A DNA stretch of 47,183 nt from Treponema sp. UBA6852. Its GTDB lineage: Bacteria; Spirochaetota; Spirochaetia; Treponematales; Treponemataceae. Under the pieces are notes generated by a model. The model had not been told where the DNA came from. It saw only the letters and a program-made list of their open reading frames with translations, and did no database searches. The first letter of the stretch is position 1, and each line of letters opens with the position of its first letter. The DNA lies in contig DKDI01000007.1 of assembly GCA_002449305.1 (NCBI GenBank), positions 1 to 47,183 of the forward strand, read 5' to 3'. This document shows, in pieces, positions 24,356-33,248 of the stretch. The position numbers were made by a program, and so were the translations under genes.

Positions 24356-25716
24356 TGGAAGATAAAATTCAACTTAAGTGGTACGAAAAACGGCAGGGAA
24401 TAAAGCTTAAGGATAAAATAAAATCTGAACAGAGAAAAAAAGAATTTCTTGAAAAGCAGAATTCAAAGAAAAACAATGCTTCTGAAAAAAAACAGCTAAG
24501 TTCAAAAAGAATTCATTCTCTTCAAAAATCCAAATTTATAAAGCCGCTGGAAGATTTATTTTCTGCTGAAAAAATTCCAGAAGATGCAAAAAAAATAATT
24601 GAAGAATTTGACAAAGTTGTTGAGTCAACGCATCCGCTTAATTCCAAGCAGAAACTTTTGCTACCAAAGCAAATTCGTAGCCTTAGCCATTTTCTTACGG
24701 ATGAACGTGGAGAGCGTCGGCTTGGCTATATGAATCAGACTGTTCTTTTGAGCGCGTATGTTCATTATTATACTTGGTGGAATCTTGTGCGGCTTGTTCG
24801 GCTTTTTTCAAATATTGATAAAAAGTTTTTTGATGTAAAAGATTCTTCTGTTTTTCTTGATCTTGGTTCTGGACCTCTTACTGTTCCTCTTGCGCTTTTT
24901 TTGTCTCGTCCTGAGCTTAGAAAAAAACATATTACTTTTTATTGCCTTGACATTTCACAGCAGGCTTTGGCTTTTGGTGAAAATATTTTTTTGTCAGTTG
25001 CCGCGCGTTTAAAATGCGAGCCGTGGAAAATTGTCCGTGTGAAAGGCGAGCTTGGTTCATCTGTAAGGGAAAAAGCGGATTTTATTATAAGCGCAAATCT
25101 TTTCAATGAGCTTTGTGATGATTTTAAGAATCCGCCGGATTTTCTTGCAAAAAAATATACAGAACAAATTCTTTCATATTTAAAATTTGAAAATGAAAAT
25201 GCGCGGTATATTATTGTAGAGCCAGGCGATCCGCGTTCAGCGCGGCTTGTAAGTTTAATGCGTGACAGTTTTATGCGGCGCGGATTTTTTCCAGTTTCTC
25301 CTTGCACGCATTTTTGCCAGTGTCCCATGGATGGAAAAAAAGGTGGCAAATGGTGCAACTATGCTTTTAAAACAGATGACGCCCCCGCTGAACTAAAAAG
25401 GCTTTCTGAAAAATCCGAGCTTCCAAAGGAAAGGGCAGTACTTTCTTTTGTTGCGTTTCAAAAATCAAAAGACGGACAAATAAATGGATGCAACTGTTTT
25501 TCAGATGAAAGGCAAGAATTTATTTCAATGCGAATAACAAGCGAACTTATAAAACTTCCAGGCGGAAGAAGCGGATATTACGCTTGCTCAGAAAAAGGAC
25601 TTTTGCTTGTTGTGACTTCACAGCAGTTTTTGAGCGGACAAAAAATCAGAGTGCTGAATCCGCAAAAAAAACTCCCGATTGATTCAAAATCAGGAGCTTA
25701 TATTTTGGAACTTTAG
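24355..25716 (+). CDS. Rsm22/METTL17-like methyltransferase-fold protein
   Basis: This 453-residue protein has an S-adenosylmethionine-binding fold with 'VFLDLGSGPLTVPLALFLSR' and 'FYCLDISQQALAFGENI', and 'IISANLFNELCDD' as the acidic loop. Near residue 315 it has 'SPCTHFCQCPMDGKKGGKWC', which matches the Cys cluster of Rsm22/METTL17 that in the mitochondrial proteins holds an iron-sulfur cluster for small-ribosomal-subunit assembly. Function here is inferred as ribosome assembly, fitting the neighbour der. The N-terminal 70 residues are Lys-rich. Its end overlaps the convergent acyl-CoA synthetase gene by 4 bases. Confidence 0.8.
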   Translation: MEDKIQLKWYEKRQGIKLKDKIKSEQRKKEFLEKQNSKKNNASEKKQLSSKRIHSLQKSKFIKPLEDLFSAEKIPEDAKKIIEEFDKVVESTHPLNSKQKLLLPKQIRSLSHFLTDERGERRLGYMNQTVLLSAYVHYYTWWNLVRLVRLFSNIDKKFFDVKDSSVFLDLGSGPLTVPLALFLSRPELRKKHITFYCLDISQQALAFGENIFLSVAARLKCEPWKIVRVKGELGSSVREKADFIISANLFNELCDDFKNPPDFLAKKYTEQILSYLKFENENARYIIVEPGDPRSARLVSLMRDSFMRRGFFPVSPCTHFCQCPMDGKKGGKWCNYAFKTDDAPAELKRLSEKSELPKERAVLSFVAFQKSKDGQINGCNCFSDERQEFISMRITSELIKLPGGRSGYYACSEKGLLLVVTSQQFLSGQKIRVLNPQKKLPIDSKSGAYILEL

Positions 25717-27650
25717 TCTTTGTAAAGTTTTGCAAGTTTATCTTTGTAAATATCTGCAACCCTATAGCGCATCATTTCTTGCTTTGCGCTTAGTTCTACT
25801 CCAACCTCAAAAGGCTTGGTTATTACTGCGATTTTGTTTATGCGTTCAAAAGACTTGAATCCATTTTTTGCGCTGATTGACTCAAATACCTCGCCTTCAA
25901 GAAGTTTTTGAATCGCTTCAGTTTCTGCAAGTTCTTCATAGGAGCCAAAAGTGATTCCGTTTTCTGCTGCATAAGTTTCAATCGCATCTTGATCTGGCAA
26001 AATAAGCGCTACAAGATATTTTTGGTCGATTCCTTTTTCGTTTGTTCCGAATACAACAGAAGTTGAAATAAATCTGGATTCATTTATTTTAGCTTCAATT
26101 GGAAGCGGCTCAATATTTTCTCCGCCTTGAAGAACTATTGTGTCTTTTTTTCGTCCTCTAAGTTGAATCTCATTATTTACGGAAAGAATTGCAATGTCGC
26201 CAGTGTCAAACCAGCCGTCCACGGTCATAACTTTATCTGTTAAATCCGGGCGTTTATAGTAGCCTTGCATAACACAAGCGCCTTTTATCTGGAGAGTTCC
26301 TTTTTTGCATCTGCCAAGGATAATTCCGTCGTCGTCAACAACTCTTACTTCCATTCCGCGCAAAGGAGTTCCAACGTTTCCGAAAATAGGATCTGCAATC
26401 GGACGGACGCTTATAATAGGAGATGTTTCTGTAAGTCCGTAGCCTTCCTGAATGTTTACGCCGATTGCCCAGAAGAATGAGTCAACATTTTTAGGAAATG
26501 CTCCGCCGCCTGCAATTCCGGAGCGGAAATTTTTTCCGACCATCGCTTTGATTTTTCTAAAGACAAGCAGGTTTCCAAGAAGTTTTATCGGATAAAGAAG
26601 CAGCCACGGCCATACAAGAATTGGCCACCAAAAGCCAAGATAATCTGGACCGAACCGGGTGTTTTTTCTTCTTAGCTTTCTGTCAATTTTGCTCCACAAT
26701 AATGCTTCCGCAACAAAAAATCTGAAGAGCGCAAATGCGATTCCGCCTGTTTTTCTCATTTTGCGCCAGATTCCGTCATAAACTGCTGACCAGACACGCG
26801 GAACTGCCGGCAAAAGATAAGGATCCAGTTTCTGCAAATCTTGAAGAAGAACGCTTCCAATCGGCTTGCTGTAGCAAAGAGTTCCGCCTTGAGCGATAAT
26901 TACATATTCAACGGCCCTTTGGAAAGCATGCCATACGGGAAGAACAAGCAATGCGCGCTCCCCAGGATTTAAAAATATTCTCTCTGTAACTTCGTCAAGC
27001 TGGCATAGAATATTTCCGTGGCTTAGCATTACGCCTTTTGGAGTTCCTGTTGTTCCGCTTGTAAAAATTATTGTTGCAAGATCGTCTGGCTTTCCTTTTT
27101 CAAGCTCCTGTTCAACTGCGTCTGGATGCTGTTTGCGCCATTCATGTCCTGATTTCTGCAAATCCCTGAAGCAAAGGCAAGCAACGTTTTTCTTTTCGCA
27201 CTCTGATTTTGTGTCCTCGGAAACTTCTTCAAAGGAAATTATTGTCTTGAGTGTTGGAATTGATTTTTTTATATTCAAAAGTTTTTTTACTTGTGTTTCG
27301 TTTTCAACAATTGTGATTTCAACTTCTGAAAAAGAAAGAATGTAAGCAAGATCTGTTTCTGTTGCATCAAGTCCGCGCGGTGTGTCTATTGCTCCGATTG
27401 AAAGAAGTCCGATGTCTGCCTGTTCCCATTCTTCGCGGTTGTCAGCGATGAGTCCGACTCTGTCCCCTCGTTTTACACCGATGTCCAAAAGCGCGCCGGC
27501 AAAGTCCATGGCATTTTCAAATAAATCGTGGTAATTTATTTCTTTGTATTCGCCTGACTTTGTTCTTGAAAGCTGCGCTGAAATTTCAGGCCACTGGATT
27601 GCGCTTTTTCTGACTAATTTTGGAAGTGTATCTCCGAATTTGTAATTCAT
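25713..27650 (-). CDS. Long-chain acyl-CoA synthetase (AMP-forming)
   Basis: The 645-residue AMP-binding enzyme activates a fatty acid with ATP and CoA. Signature motifs are the P-loop 'IFTSGTTGTPKGVMLSHGNI', 'GYGLTETSPIISVR', 'GWFDTGDIA' and 'LRGRKKDTIVLQGGENIEPL'. The insert 'FRFFVAEALLWSKIDRKLRRKN' through 'LLYPIKLLGNLLVFRK' is hydrophobic and basic, and could bring the enzyme to the membrane. The family includes FadD-type enzymes of spirochaetes that take up host lipids, though the substrate chain length cannot be read here. Confidence 0.9.
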   Translation of the reverse strand: MNYKFGDTLPKLVRKSAIQWPEISAQLSRTKSGEYKEINYHDLFENAMDFAGALLDIGVKRGDRVGLIADNREEWEQADIGLLSIGAIDTPRGLDATETDLAYILSFSEVEITIVENETQVKKLLNIKKSIPTLKTIISFEEVSEDTKSECEKKNVACLCFRDLQKSGHEWRKQHPDAVEQELEKGKPDDLATIIFTSGTTGTPKGVMLSHGNILCQLDEVTERIFLNPGERALLVLPVWHAFQRAVEYVIIAQGGTLCYSKPIGSVLLQDLQKLDPYLLPAVPRVWSAVYDGIWRKMRKTGGIAFALFRFFVAEALLWSKIDRKLRRKNTRFGPDYLGFWWPILVWPWLLLYPIKLLGNLLVFRKIKAMVGKNFRSGIAGGGAFPKNVDSFFWAIGVNIQEGYGLTETSPIISVRPIADPIFGNVGTPLRGMEVRVVDDDGIILGRCKKGTLQIKGACVMQGYYKRPDLTDKVMTVDGWFDTGDIAILSVNNEIQLRGRKKDTIVLQGGENIEPLPIEAKINESRFISTSVVFGTNEKGIDQKYLVALILPDQDAIETYAAENGITFGSYEELAETEAIQKLLEGEVFESISAKNGFKSFERINKIAVITKPFEVGVELSAKQEMMRYRVADIYKDKLAKLYKD

Positions 27651-27842
27651 ATAGACCTGCTTGATTGTGTTTGATTTTTAGTAAGTTTAAGTGAAAAAAA
27701 AAAGAGTTACAATGAAAATTAAAGAAATTTGTATAAATTTTTTATAAAAAAGACAGAATTTTATAATAAATAGTCGCAATTTTATATGTGTTATTTCTTC
27801 AACAATGCTAATAAATCTTGTTTTTTTTCCGAAAATCAACGT

Positions 27843-28448
27843 ATGCCATCAAAACAGAATCTTTACAAAAAGCCCGATTACTGGTCTCAAAAAGCTTTCA
27901 AGGAAGGCTATCCTGCAAGAAGCGTTTATAAGCTTCAGGAAATAGATGAAAAATTTGGAATGCTTAAAAAAAGTTCCATTGTTCTTGATTTGGGGGCAGC
28001 CCCGGGAAGCTGGACGGTCTGGCTTTTAAGAAATATAAAGCAGTCTGGAAAAGTTGTTTCCGTAGATTTGAATCCTCTTTCGAAAGATGTCAAGGCTGAA
28101 AATCTTGTTTTTTTTCAGGGCGATTTGCTTAGCGAGGAAATTCGGAATCTTATAAAAGCGCAGGGACCTTACGACTTGGTTGTTTGCGATGCTGCTCCTT
28201 TGACGACTGGAAACCGCACTATAGACACTTTGCGCTCAAAGGCGCTTGTTGAAATGGCAATTTGGTATGCGGGTGCAATGCTTAAGACTGGCGGAAATTT
28301 CTGTGTGAAAATTTTTCAGAACGGAGATCAGCAGAAACTTCTTATGAAAATGCGCGAAATTTTTACACAGGCAAAAGGTTTCAAGCCGGAAGCCTGCCGC
28401 ACAGAATCTTTTGAAACTTATTTAATCGGTTTGAACAAAAAAATTTAG
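27843..28448 (+). CDS. rlmE: 23S rRNA 2'-O-methyltransferase (RlmE/FtsJ)
   Basis: RlmE methylates U2552 of 23S rRNA (E. coli numbering) in the A-loop. From the ATG at 27843 the 201-residue protein has the SAM-binding 'LDLGAAPGSWTVWLLR' and the K-D-K-E catalytic set at Lys30 ('ARSVYKLQEID'), Asp116 ('VVCDAAP'), Lys156 ('FCVKIFQNG') and Glu191 ('FETYLIG'). An in-frame ATG at 27786 would add 19 residues without conserved features and is not preferred. No clear Shine-Dalgarno is visible at either start. Confidence 0.93.
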   Translation: MPSKQNLYKKPDYWSQKAFKEGYPARSVYKLQEIDEKFGMLKKSSIVLDLGAAPGSWTVWLLRNIKQSGKVVSVDLNPLSKDVKAENLVFFQGDLLSEEIRNLIKAQGPYDLVVCDAAPLTTGNRTIDTLRSKALVEMAIWYAGAMLKTGGNFCVKIFQNGDQQKLLMKMREIFTQAKGFKPEACRTESFETYLIGLNKKI

Positions 28449-28456
28449 AGGCTGCT

Positions 28457-29455
28457 ATGAAAAAAAATAAAATTGAGTTTTCAGATGATATGTGCTATAG
28501 TAAAACTCTAAAAATGAAATCATATTTAAAATTAACATTGACTTGCGCTTGTTCTATTGCAGGAATTGCGGCTTTTGTAACGGGAATTACATTTGGCGTT
28601 GTTCATTTTAAAAATTCAAGCGGTCAAGGCGGATTTGACTCAAATTCTTCATCTCATATTTCAAGTGAAATTTTTTCCGGCGAAGACATTCCTGTTCAGC
28701 CTGAATATAACGATAATGGGCTTTCATATATTTCATACCGCGTAAAAAAGGGCGACATGATTGGCTTTATTGCGGATGAATTCGGTGTTACTCAGGACAC
28801 GATAATCAGCGTAAACAATATTCATGCTTCACGTTTGATTCAGATAGGTCAGTATTTAAAAATTCCTTCGCTGCCTGGAATTCTTTATACAGTAAGGGAA
28901 GATGGCGAAACTGTTGAGTCGATTTCAAAAAAATACAATGTTGACGCTCAAAAATGTTCTTCAGTAAACAACATTGGACTTTCTGAAAAACTTTCAGCTG
29001 GAAAATCGCTTTTTGTTCCTTATGCAGAGCTTGACTGGGTTACACGGCAGGAAATCAACGGGGACTTGTTCACAAAGCCGCTTAAGACACGCTTTTATTA
29101 TTCTTCTATGTTCGGCTGGCGCACAAGTCCTTTTGATAGTTCAAAGAGAACGTTTCACGGCGGAATTGACATGGCCTGTGCGAAGGGAACTCCTATTTAT
29201 GCGGCTCTTCCTGGAGTAGTTTCTGTTTGCGGAGATAATGCAGTATATGGAAAATATGTGATTGTTTCGCATCATTCTGGCTACAAAACTCTTTACGGAC
29301 ACATGAACGAAATTCTTGTAAGAAAAGGACAATTCGTTGACACAAATACAAAAGTAGGAAAGGTCGGAAGCACTGGAATGAGCACAGGTCCTCATTTGCA
29401 TTTTACTGTTTACAAAAACGGTCGCTCAATAAATCCTGCGAATTTGTGGAAATAA
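28457..29455 (+). CDS. LysM-M23 murein endopeptidase
   Basis: The 332-residue protein has one N-terminal membrane segment (about residues 24-48), two LysM domains that bind peptidoglycan ('YRVKKGDMIGFIADEFGVTQ', then 'YTVREDGETVESISKKYNVD') and a C-terminal M23 domain with complete zinc ligands in 'FHGGIDMA' and 'GPHLHFTVYKNG'. It should hydrolyse peptide crosslinks in the periplasm, or activate amidases if it acts like EnvC/NlpD, although the zinc site here is intact. GAGG ribosome-binding site; the gene starts 8 bases after rlmE and is probably in one transcript with it. Confidence 0.9.
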   Translation: MKKNKIEFSDDMCYSKTLKMKSYLKLTLTCACSIAGIAAFVTGITFGVVHFKNSSGQGGFDSNSSSHISSEIFSGEDIPVQPEYNDNGLSYISYRVKKGDMIGFIADEFGVTQDTIISVNNIHASRLIQIGQYLKIPSLPGILYTVREDGETVESISKKYNVDAQKCSSVNNIGLSEKLSAGKSLFVPYAELDWVTRQEINGDLFTKPLKTRFYYSSMFGWRTSPFDSSKRTFHGGIDMACAKGTPIYAALPGVVSVCGDNAVYGKYVIVSHHSGYKTLYGHMNEILVRKGQFVDTNTKVGKVGSTGMSTGPHLHFTVYKNGRSINPANLWK

Positions 29456-29537
29456 GGTATTTTTTTTAGTTCGTTTGGATTTAAAAATTTCTTTAGCCAG
29501 CTTTTATATGCTGTAAGTTTATGCTGCTGTAATTCAG

Positions 29538-29566
29538 TTTACAAATATTTTATTAAATTATATAAT
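29538..29566 (+). promoter_or_regulatory. cheR promoter, near-leaderless
   Basis: TTTACA (29538-29543), 17 nt and TATAAT (29561-29566) precede the cheR ATG by 7 nt, with no Shine-Dalgarno in between. This is the cleanest of the leaderless candidates. Confidence 0.7.
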
Positions 29567-29573
29567 TTGATTT

Positions 29574-30395
29574 ATGGCAGATTTGCTTTCAGATATACAA
29601 TTCAATGAATTTAGAAAACTCATTTACGATGCAAGCGGAATAACTTTTTCAGAGACAAACCGTTCGATTCTTGACAGCAGATTAAAGGAACGTCTGCGTG
29701 AAAAAAATCTAACAGATCCTCAGGAATATTACCGTTTGATAACTGGCAATAAAGAGGAATTTAAAGTTTTCCTTGACAGCATTACAACTAACCTTACAAG
29801 ATTTTTTAGGAACCAGCCGCATTTTGATGCTCTTATAAATTACGTAATTCCTCATGTTATTGAAGATAAAAAACAAACTGTCGGGGATTTCAAAATCAGA
29901 ATCTGGAGCGCGGGCTGTTCAACTGGCGAAGAACCTTACACTTTGGCGATGCTTTTAAAGGACAAGCTTCCGGCTCCTTATACATTTGAAATTATTGCTT
30001 CTGATATTTCTCTTAAATCCCTTATGACAGCGCAAAAAGGTTTTTACCCGGATTCACGCATTTCAGGAATTCCGCAGAACTACCTTGCTTCATATTTTAC
30101 AAGAGTTGAAGGCGGCTATCAGGTTAAGCCAGAACTTATGAAGACAATCCGATTTGACTACCACAATTTGCGCTTTGATATGGGCGCAAGAAATTTTGAC
30201 ATTGTTTTTTGCCGAAATGTTCTTATTTACTTTGATGAGGCGGCGCAGAAAATAACAATCGACAATTTTTGGAAGTCAATGGCTCGTCATTCTTATCTTT
30301 TTATTGGACATTCTGAAAGCCTTTTTGGAATGGACACAAAATTTGAATTTTTAAAAACACCGTGGGCTTGCCTTTATCAGAAGAATGAAAAATAA
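29574..30395 (+). CDS. cheR: Chemotaxis protein methyltransferase CheR
   Basis: CheR methylates glutamates of chemoreceptors using SAM. The 273-residue protein has the N-terminal helical region ('FRKLIYDASGITFSETNRSI', 'LDSRLKERLREKNL'), 'TTNLTRFFRNQPHFDAL' and the SAM site 'IWSAGCSTGEEPYTLAML'. It ends with 'DIVFCRNVLIYFDEAAQKI' and 'LFIGHSESLFGM', as in CheR1-type proteins. The cheB gene follows 29 bases downstream, so adaptation of receptors is encoded as one unit. Confidence 0.96.
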   Translation: MADLLSDIQFNEFRKLIYDASGITFSETNRSILDSRLKERLREKNLTDPQEYYRLITGNKEEFKVFLDSITTNLTRFFRNQPHFDALINYVIPHVIEDKKQTVGDFKIRIWSAGCSTGEEPYTLAMLLKDKLPAPYTFEIIASDISLKSLMTAQKGFYPDSRISGIPQNYLASYFTRVEGGYQVKPELMKTIRFDYHNLRFDMGARNFDIVFCRNVLIYFDEAAQKITIDNFWKSMARHSYLFIGHSESLFGMDTKFEFLKTPWACLYQKNEK

Positions 30396-30424
30396 GCCCG
30401 CATTTTTCCTGCGGAGATTTTGTG

Positions 30425-31615
30425 ATGGACAATATTGAAGTACTTGTTTGCGATGATTCAGCGTTGATGCGAAATCTTATTTCAAGAATTGTAGACGAAA
30501 CCGAAGGCATGAAAGTCTGCGGAACTGCAATGAACGGAAAATTCGCGCTTCAGAAGATTCCGTTTCTTAAGCCGGATTTGATTCTTCTTGATATAGAAAT
30601 GCCTGAAATGACAGGCGTTCAGTTTTTGGAAGAGCGCAAAAAACGCGGCATGGACATTCCTGTTGTAATTCTTTCTTCTATAGCAACAAAAGGCGCGGCT
30701 GTAACAATGCAGTGCCTTGAGCTTGGTGCAAGTGATTTTATTACAAAACCTTCCGGCTCTGTTTCAAGCAATATCGCTTCAGTTTCAAGCGCGATTATTG
30801 AAAAAATTGCTTCTTACGGCGGAAGATATGCCCGCAAAAACGGGAAAAATATTCCATTAACAGAAACTTTTGTAAAGCAGGCAAAACTCCGTGAAGCAGA
30901 AGCCGCTGCAAAAAAAGAAGGCATCATAGATAAAATTGCTCCGGCGGCTCTATCGCAGGAAACTTTTTCGCCAGTTTTATTTACTTCAAAAAGAAAGGAA
31001 CCGGACGTTATTGTTCCGCTTAGAGAGCCCGGCAGAATTGAAGTTGTTGCCATAGGAATTTCTACTGGCGGACCTAACGCTCTTAGAGAAGTTTTTGCGC
31101 ATCTTGATCCTAAGTTTTCACGGCCAATACTTGTTGTTCAGCACATGCCGGCAGGTTTTACAAAGGAATTCGCCGCAAGCTTGGATAAAATTTGTCCGCT
31201 TTCAGTAAAAGAGGCGGAAGACAAAGATGAAATTCATCCTGGACAGATTTATATTGCTCCTGGAAACTTTCATATTGTTGTGGAAAAATCAACTTTGTGC
31301 AATGTAATTCGGCTTTCTAGCGCAGATCTTCGCAATGGGCACAGGCCTTCTGCAGACTGGCTTTTTGAATCCGTGGCGAAAATTTACCAGAACAGAGCGT
31401 TGGGCGTTATAATGACTGGAATGGGTCGCGATGGAGCTGCTCAGCTTGCGGAAATGAGAAAGCAGGGTGCTTGGACTTTGGGACAGGACGAAGAATCATC
31501 TGTTGTCTATGGAATGCCTCGTGTTGCCTATGAGCTTGGCGCTGTCCAAAAGCAAGTTTCGTTGGAAAGCATGGCAAACGAAATGAACACTCTTGTAAGA
31601 GAGCACGGAAAATAA
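30425..31615 (+). CDS. cheB: Chemotaxis response regulator protein-glutamate methylesterase CheB
   Basis: CheB removes methyl groups from receptors and is activated by phosphorylation. A receiver domain (acid pocket Asp10/Asp11, phospho-site Asp56 in 'LILLDIEMPEMTG') is followed by a linker and the esterase domain with Ser in 'ISTGGPNAL', His in 'VQHMPAGFT' and Asp in 'MTGMGRDGAAQL'. The ATG at 30425 has a GGAG site 8 nt upstream; a GTG at 30422 in the same frame is less likely. About 396 residues, slightly longer linker than usual. Confidence 0.95.
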   Translation: MDNIEVLVCDDSALMRNLISRIVDETEGMKVCGTAMNGKFALQKIPFLKPDLILLDIEMPEMTGVQFLEERKKRGMDIPVVILSSIATKGAAVTMQCLELGASDFITKPSGSVSSNIASVSSAIIEKIASYGGRYARKNGKNIPLTETFVKQAKLREAEAAAKKEGIIDKIAPAALSQETFSPVLFTSKRKEPDVIVPLREPGRIEVVAIGISTGGPNALREVFAHLDPKFSRPILVVQHMPAGFTKEFAASLDKICPLSVKEAEDKDEIHPGQIYIAPGNFHIVVEKSTLCNVIRLSSADLRNGHRPSADWLFESVAKIYQNRALGVIMTGMGRDGAAQLAEMRKQGAWTLGQDEESSVVYGMPRVAYELGAVQKQVSLESMANEMNTLVREHGK

Positions 31616-31618
31616 TTT

Positions 31619-31690
31619 GTCATCTTCGAGCCTTGAACTGAAGATCTGTTTAACTTTATAAAAGATTCCCTTGTCAAGCAAGAAAATGAC
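31619..31690. repeat. Dispersed palindromic repeat, copy 3
   Basis: Begins GTCATCTTCGAGCC and turns to GAAGATCTG; the right half AGATTCCC...CAAGAAAATGAC closes it. Same size and GTCAT/ATGAC ends as copies 1 and 2. It lies between the convergent cheB and TPM genes. Confidence 0.6.
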
Positions 31691-31713
31691 AGTTGTAATT
31701 AAAAAAAATTGTT

Positions 31714-32511
31714 TTACCAGTGTCCCGAAGCTCCGCCGCCGCCAAAACTTCCGCCGCCGCCTTTTCTAAAGCTGTCTGAATTCCTTCTGCTGGAATTTCC
31801 TCCGCCAAAAATAAAAGGCAAAAGCCAAAGGTTTCTTCCGCGCCCAAATATTACAAAAATAAGCACTACAAAAAAGACAAAAGCAAGGACAGAAAAAAGA
31901 CTTTCCTCTTCATCTTCTTCCGCAGAATTTTCCGCTTGAGGCTGGTTTTCTGTCATTGTTTCATCGCTTGCTAAAACAGAAGCAATGGCTTTAATTCCGC
32001 TTTCTATTCCTTCAAAATATTTTTCCTGCTTAAACAGCGGTGTTATTTTGTTGCGGATTATGCGCGCGCAAACTGCATCTGTAAGAATTCCTTCCGCGCC
32101 GTATCCAGTTTCAATTCTTACTTCGCGCTCTTTCATGGCGACTGTGAGCAGAACCCCGTTGTCAGTTCCTTTTTGACCGAGCTTGTATTGTTCCGCGTGT
32201 TTCATGCTGAATGATTCAATGTCTTCTTCGCCTAAATTTTTTACAACAATGACTGCAATCTGAATTCCTGTGCGCTCTTCTAAATTTGCAATGAAAGATT
32301 CAAGCTGACTTAGCTCCGATTTGGAAAAAATTCCTGCGTTGTCTAAAACCGGTTTATATATTCCGTCGGCTTCATTGCTAAAAGTTGCTTTGGTTTGTCC
32401 GCTCTTGCTTTTTGCTGAAAACGACAGAAACGCTACAATGAAAAATGTAAGAGCAAGAATCCAGATGAAATTTTTGTTCTGTTTGCTTTTGTCGAAAAAA
32501 GATGCGCTCAT
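31714..32511 (-). CDS. TPM-domain membrane protein (YgcG family)
   Basis: The 265-residue protein has an N-terminal membrane segment (about residues 16-32) and a TPM domain in the periplasm: 'PVLDNAGIFSKSELSQLESF', 'TGIQIAVIVVKNL', 'GVLLTVAMKEREVRIETGYG' and 'GILTDAVCARIIRN'. A second membrane segment (about 205-220) follows, and the tail is Gly-rich ('GGGGSFGGGGASGHW'). YgcG proteins are often next to LemA, as here, and act in envelope stress or membrane repair, but the mechanism is unclear. A GGAAG site lies upstream. Confidence 0.88.
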   Translation of the reverse strand: MSASFFDKSKQNKNFIWILALTFFIVAFLSFSAKSKSGQTKATFSNEADGIYKPVLDNAGIFSKSELSQLESFIANLEERTGIQIAVIVVKNLGEEDIESFSMKHAEQYKLGQKGTDNGVLLTVAMKEREVRIETGYGAEGILTDAVCARIIRNKITPLFKQEKYFEGIESGIKAIASVLASDETMTENQPQAENSAEEDEEESLFSVLAFVFFVVLIFVIFGRGRNLWLLPFIFGGGNSSRRNSDSFRKGGGGSFGGGGASGHW

Positions 32512-32526
32512 TTTTTAGCTTCCGAA

Positions 32527-33108
32527 TTAAAACGAAACTTCCGGGGCTTTTGCGGCTTTTTCTTCTGAACGGAAATAAGCTTTCTTTGTAAAGCCGAACA
32601 TTTTTGCTGTTAGAACGCCTGGGAATTTTTGAATTGCTTTGTTGTATTCACTTACTGCATCGTTGTATCTTTTGCGCTCCGTGGAAATTCTGTTTTCAAT
32701 TCCTTCAAGCTGACTTTGCAAGTCAAGAAAATTTTCGTTCGCCTTGAGTTCCGGGTAGCTTTCTGTTAGAGCAAGAAGGCGCCCTATGCTTGCAGAAAAA
32801 GTGTTTTGTTCAGCCTGAAACTGAGCGAATTTTTCAGGATCGTCTGTTATGTCAACGTTTACAGTTCCGCCGAGTTTTGAGCGGGATTCTGCAATCTGTG
32901 TGAAAACACCTTCTTCATGCGAAGCGTAGCCTTTTACAGTTGCCACAAGATTCGGAACTAAGTCAGAGCGTTTCTGATATTGATTTTCTACGTTTGCCCA
33001 CTGCTGCTCAACTGCTTCACGCTTGTCGATGAGTCCGTTGTATCCGCAGCTTGAAAATGCAAAAAGGCACAAAAAAAATGCCGCTAAAGTGTAAAAAGTT
33101 TTTCTCAT
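32527..33108 (-). CDS. lemA: LemA-family lipoprotein
   Basis: The 193-residue protein carries a lipobox 'AFSSC' (Cys21) and the LemA helical-bundle domain: 'LIDKREAVEQQWANVENQYQ', 'KRSDLVPNLVATVKGYASHE' and 'SYPELKANENFLDLQSQLEG'. Canonical LemA has an N-terminal membrane helix; here a lipidated Cys replaces it. The TPM gene follows within 16 bases, the usual pairing. Divergent from the phosphofructokinase gene. Confidence 0.93.
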   Translation of the reverse strand: MRKTFYTLAAFFLCLFAFSSCGYNGLIDKREAVEQQWANVENQYQKRSDLVPNLVATVKGYASHEEGVFTQIAESRSKLGGTVNVDITDDPEKFAQFQAEQNTFSASIGRLLALTESYPELKANENFLDLQSQLEGIENRISTERKRYNDAVSEYNKAIQKFPGVLTAKMFGFTKKAYFRSEEKAAKAPEVSF

Positions 33109-33203
33109 AATATAGAAAACTACGCAAAAAACGCTTTTTGGTCAAGTTTGGTAATTTCTTTTATTCCTATATTGAATTTTTTACTATTTGAAAGTATCTT
33201 TAT

Positions 33204-33226
33204 AAGAGCGTGTTTTACGCTTTTTT
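33204..33226 (+). promoter_or_regulatory. Hairpin with U-run in the pfk leader
   Basis: AAGAGCGT (33204-33211), loop GTTTT and ACGCTTTT (33217-33224), followed by more T, form an 8-bp hairpin with a G-U pair, about 20 nt upstream of the pfk start. It looks like a small terminator or a 5' stabilising hairpin. Confidence 0.4.
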
Positions 33227-33248
33227 ATTTCACGGTACGAGGTTTGCT

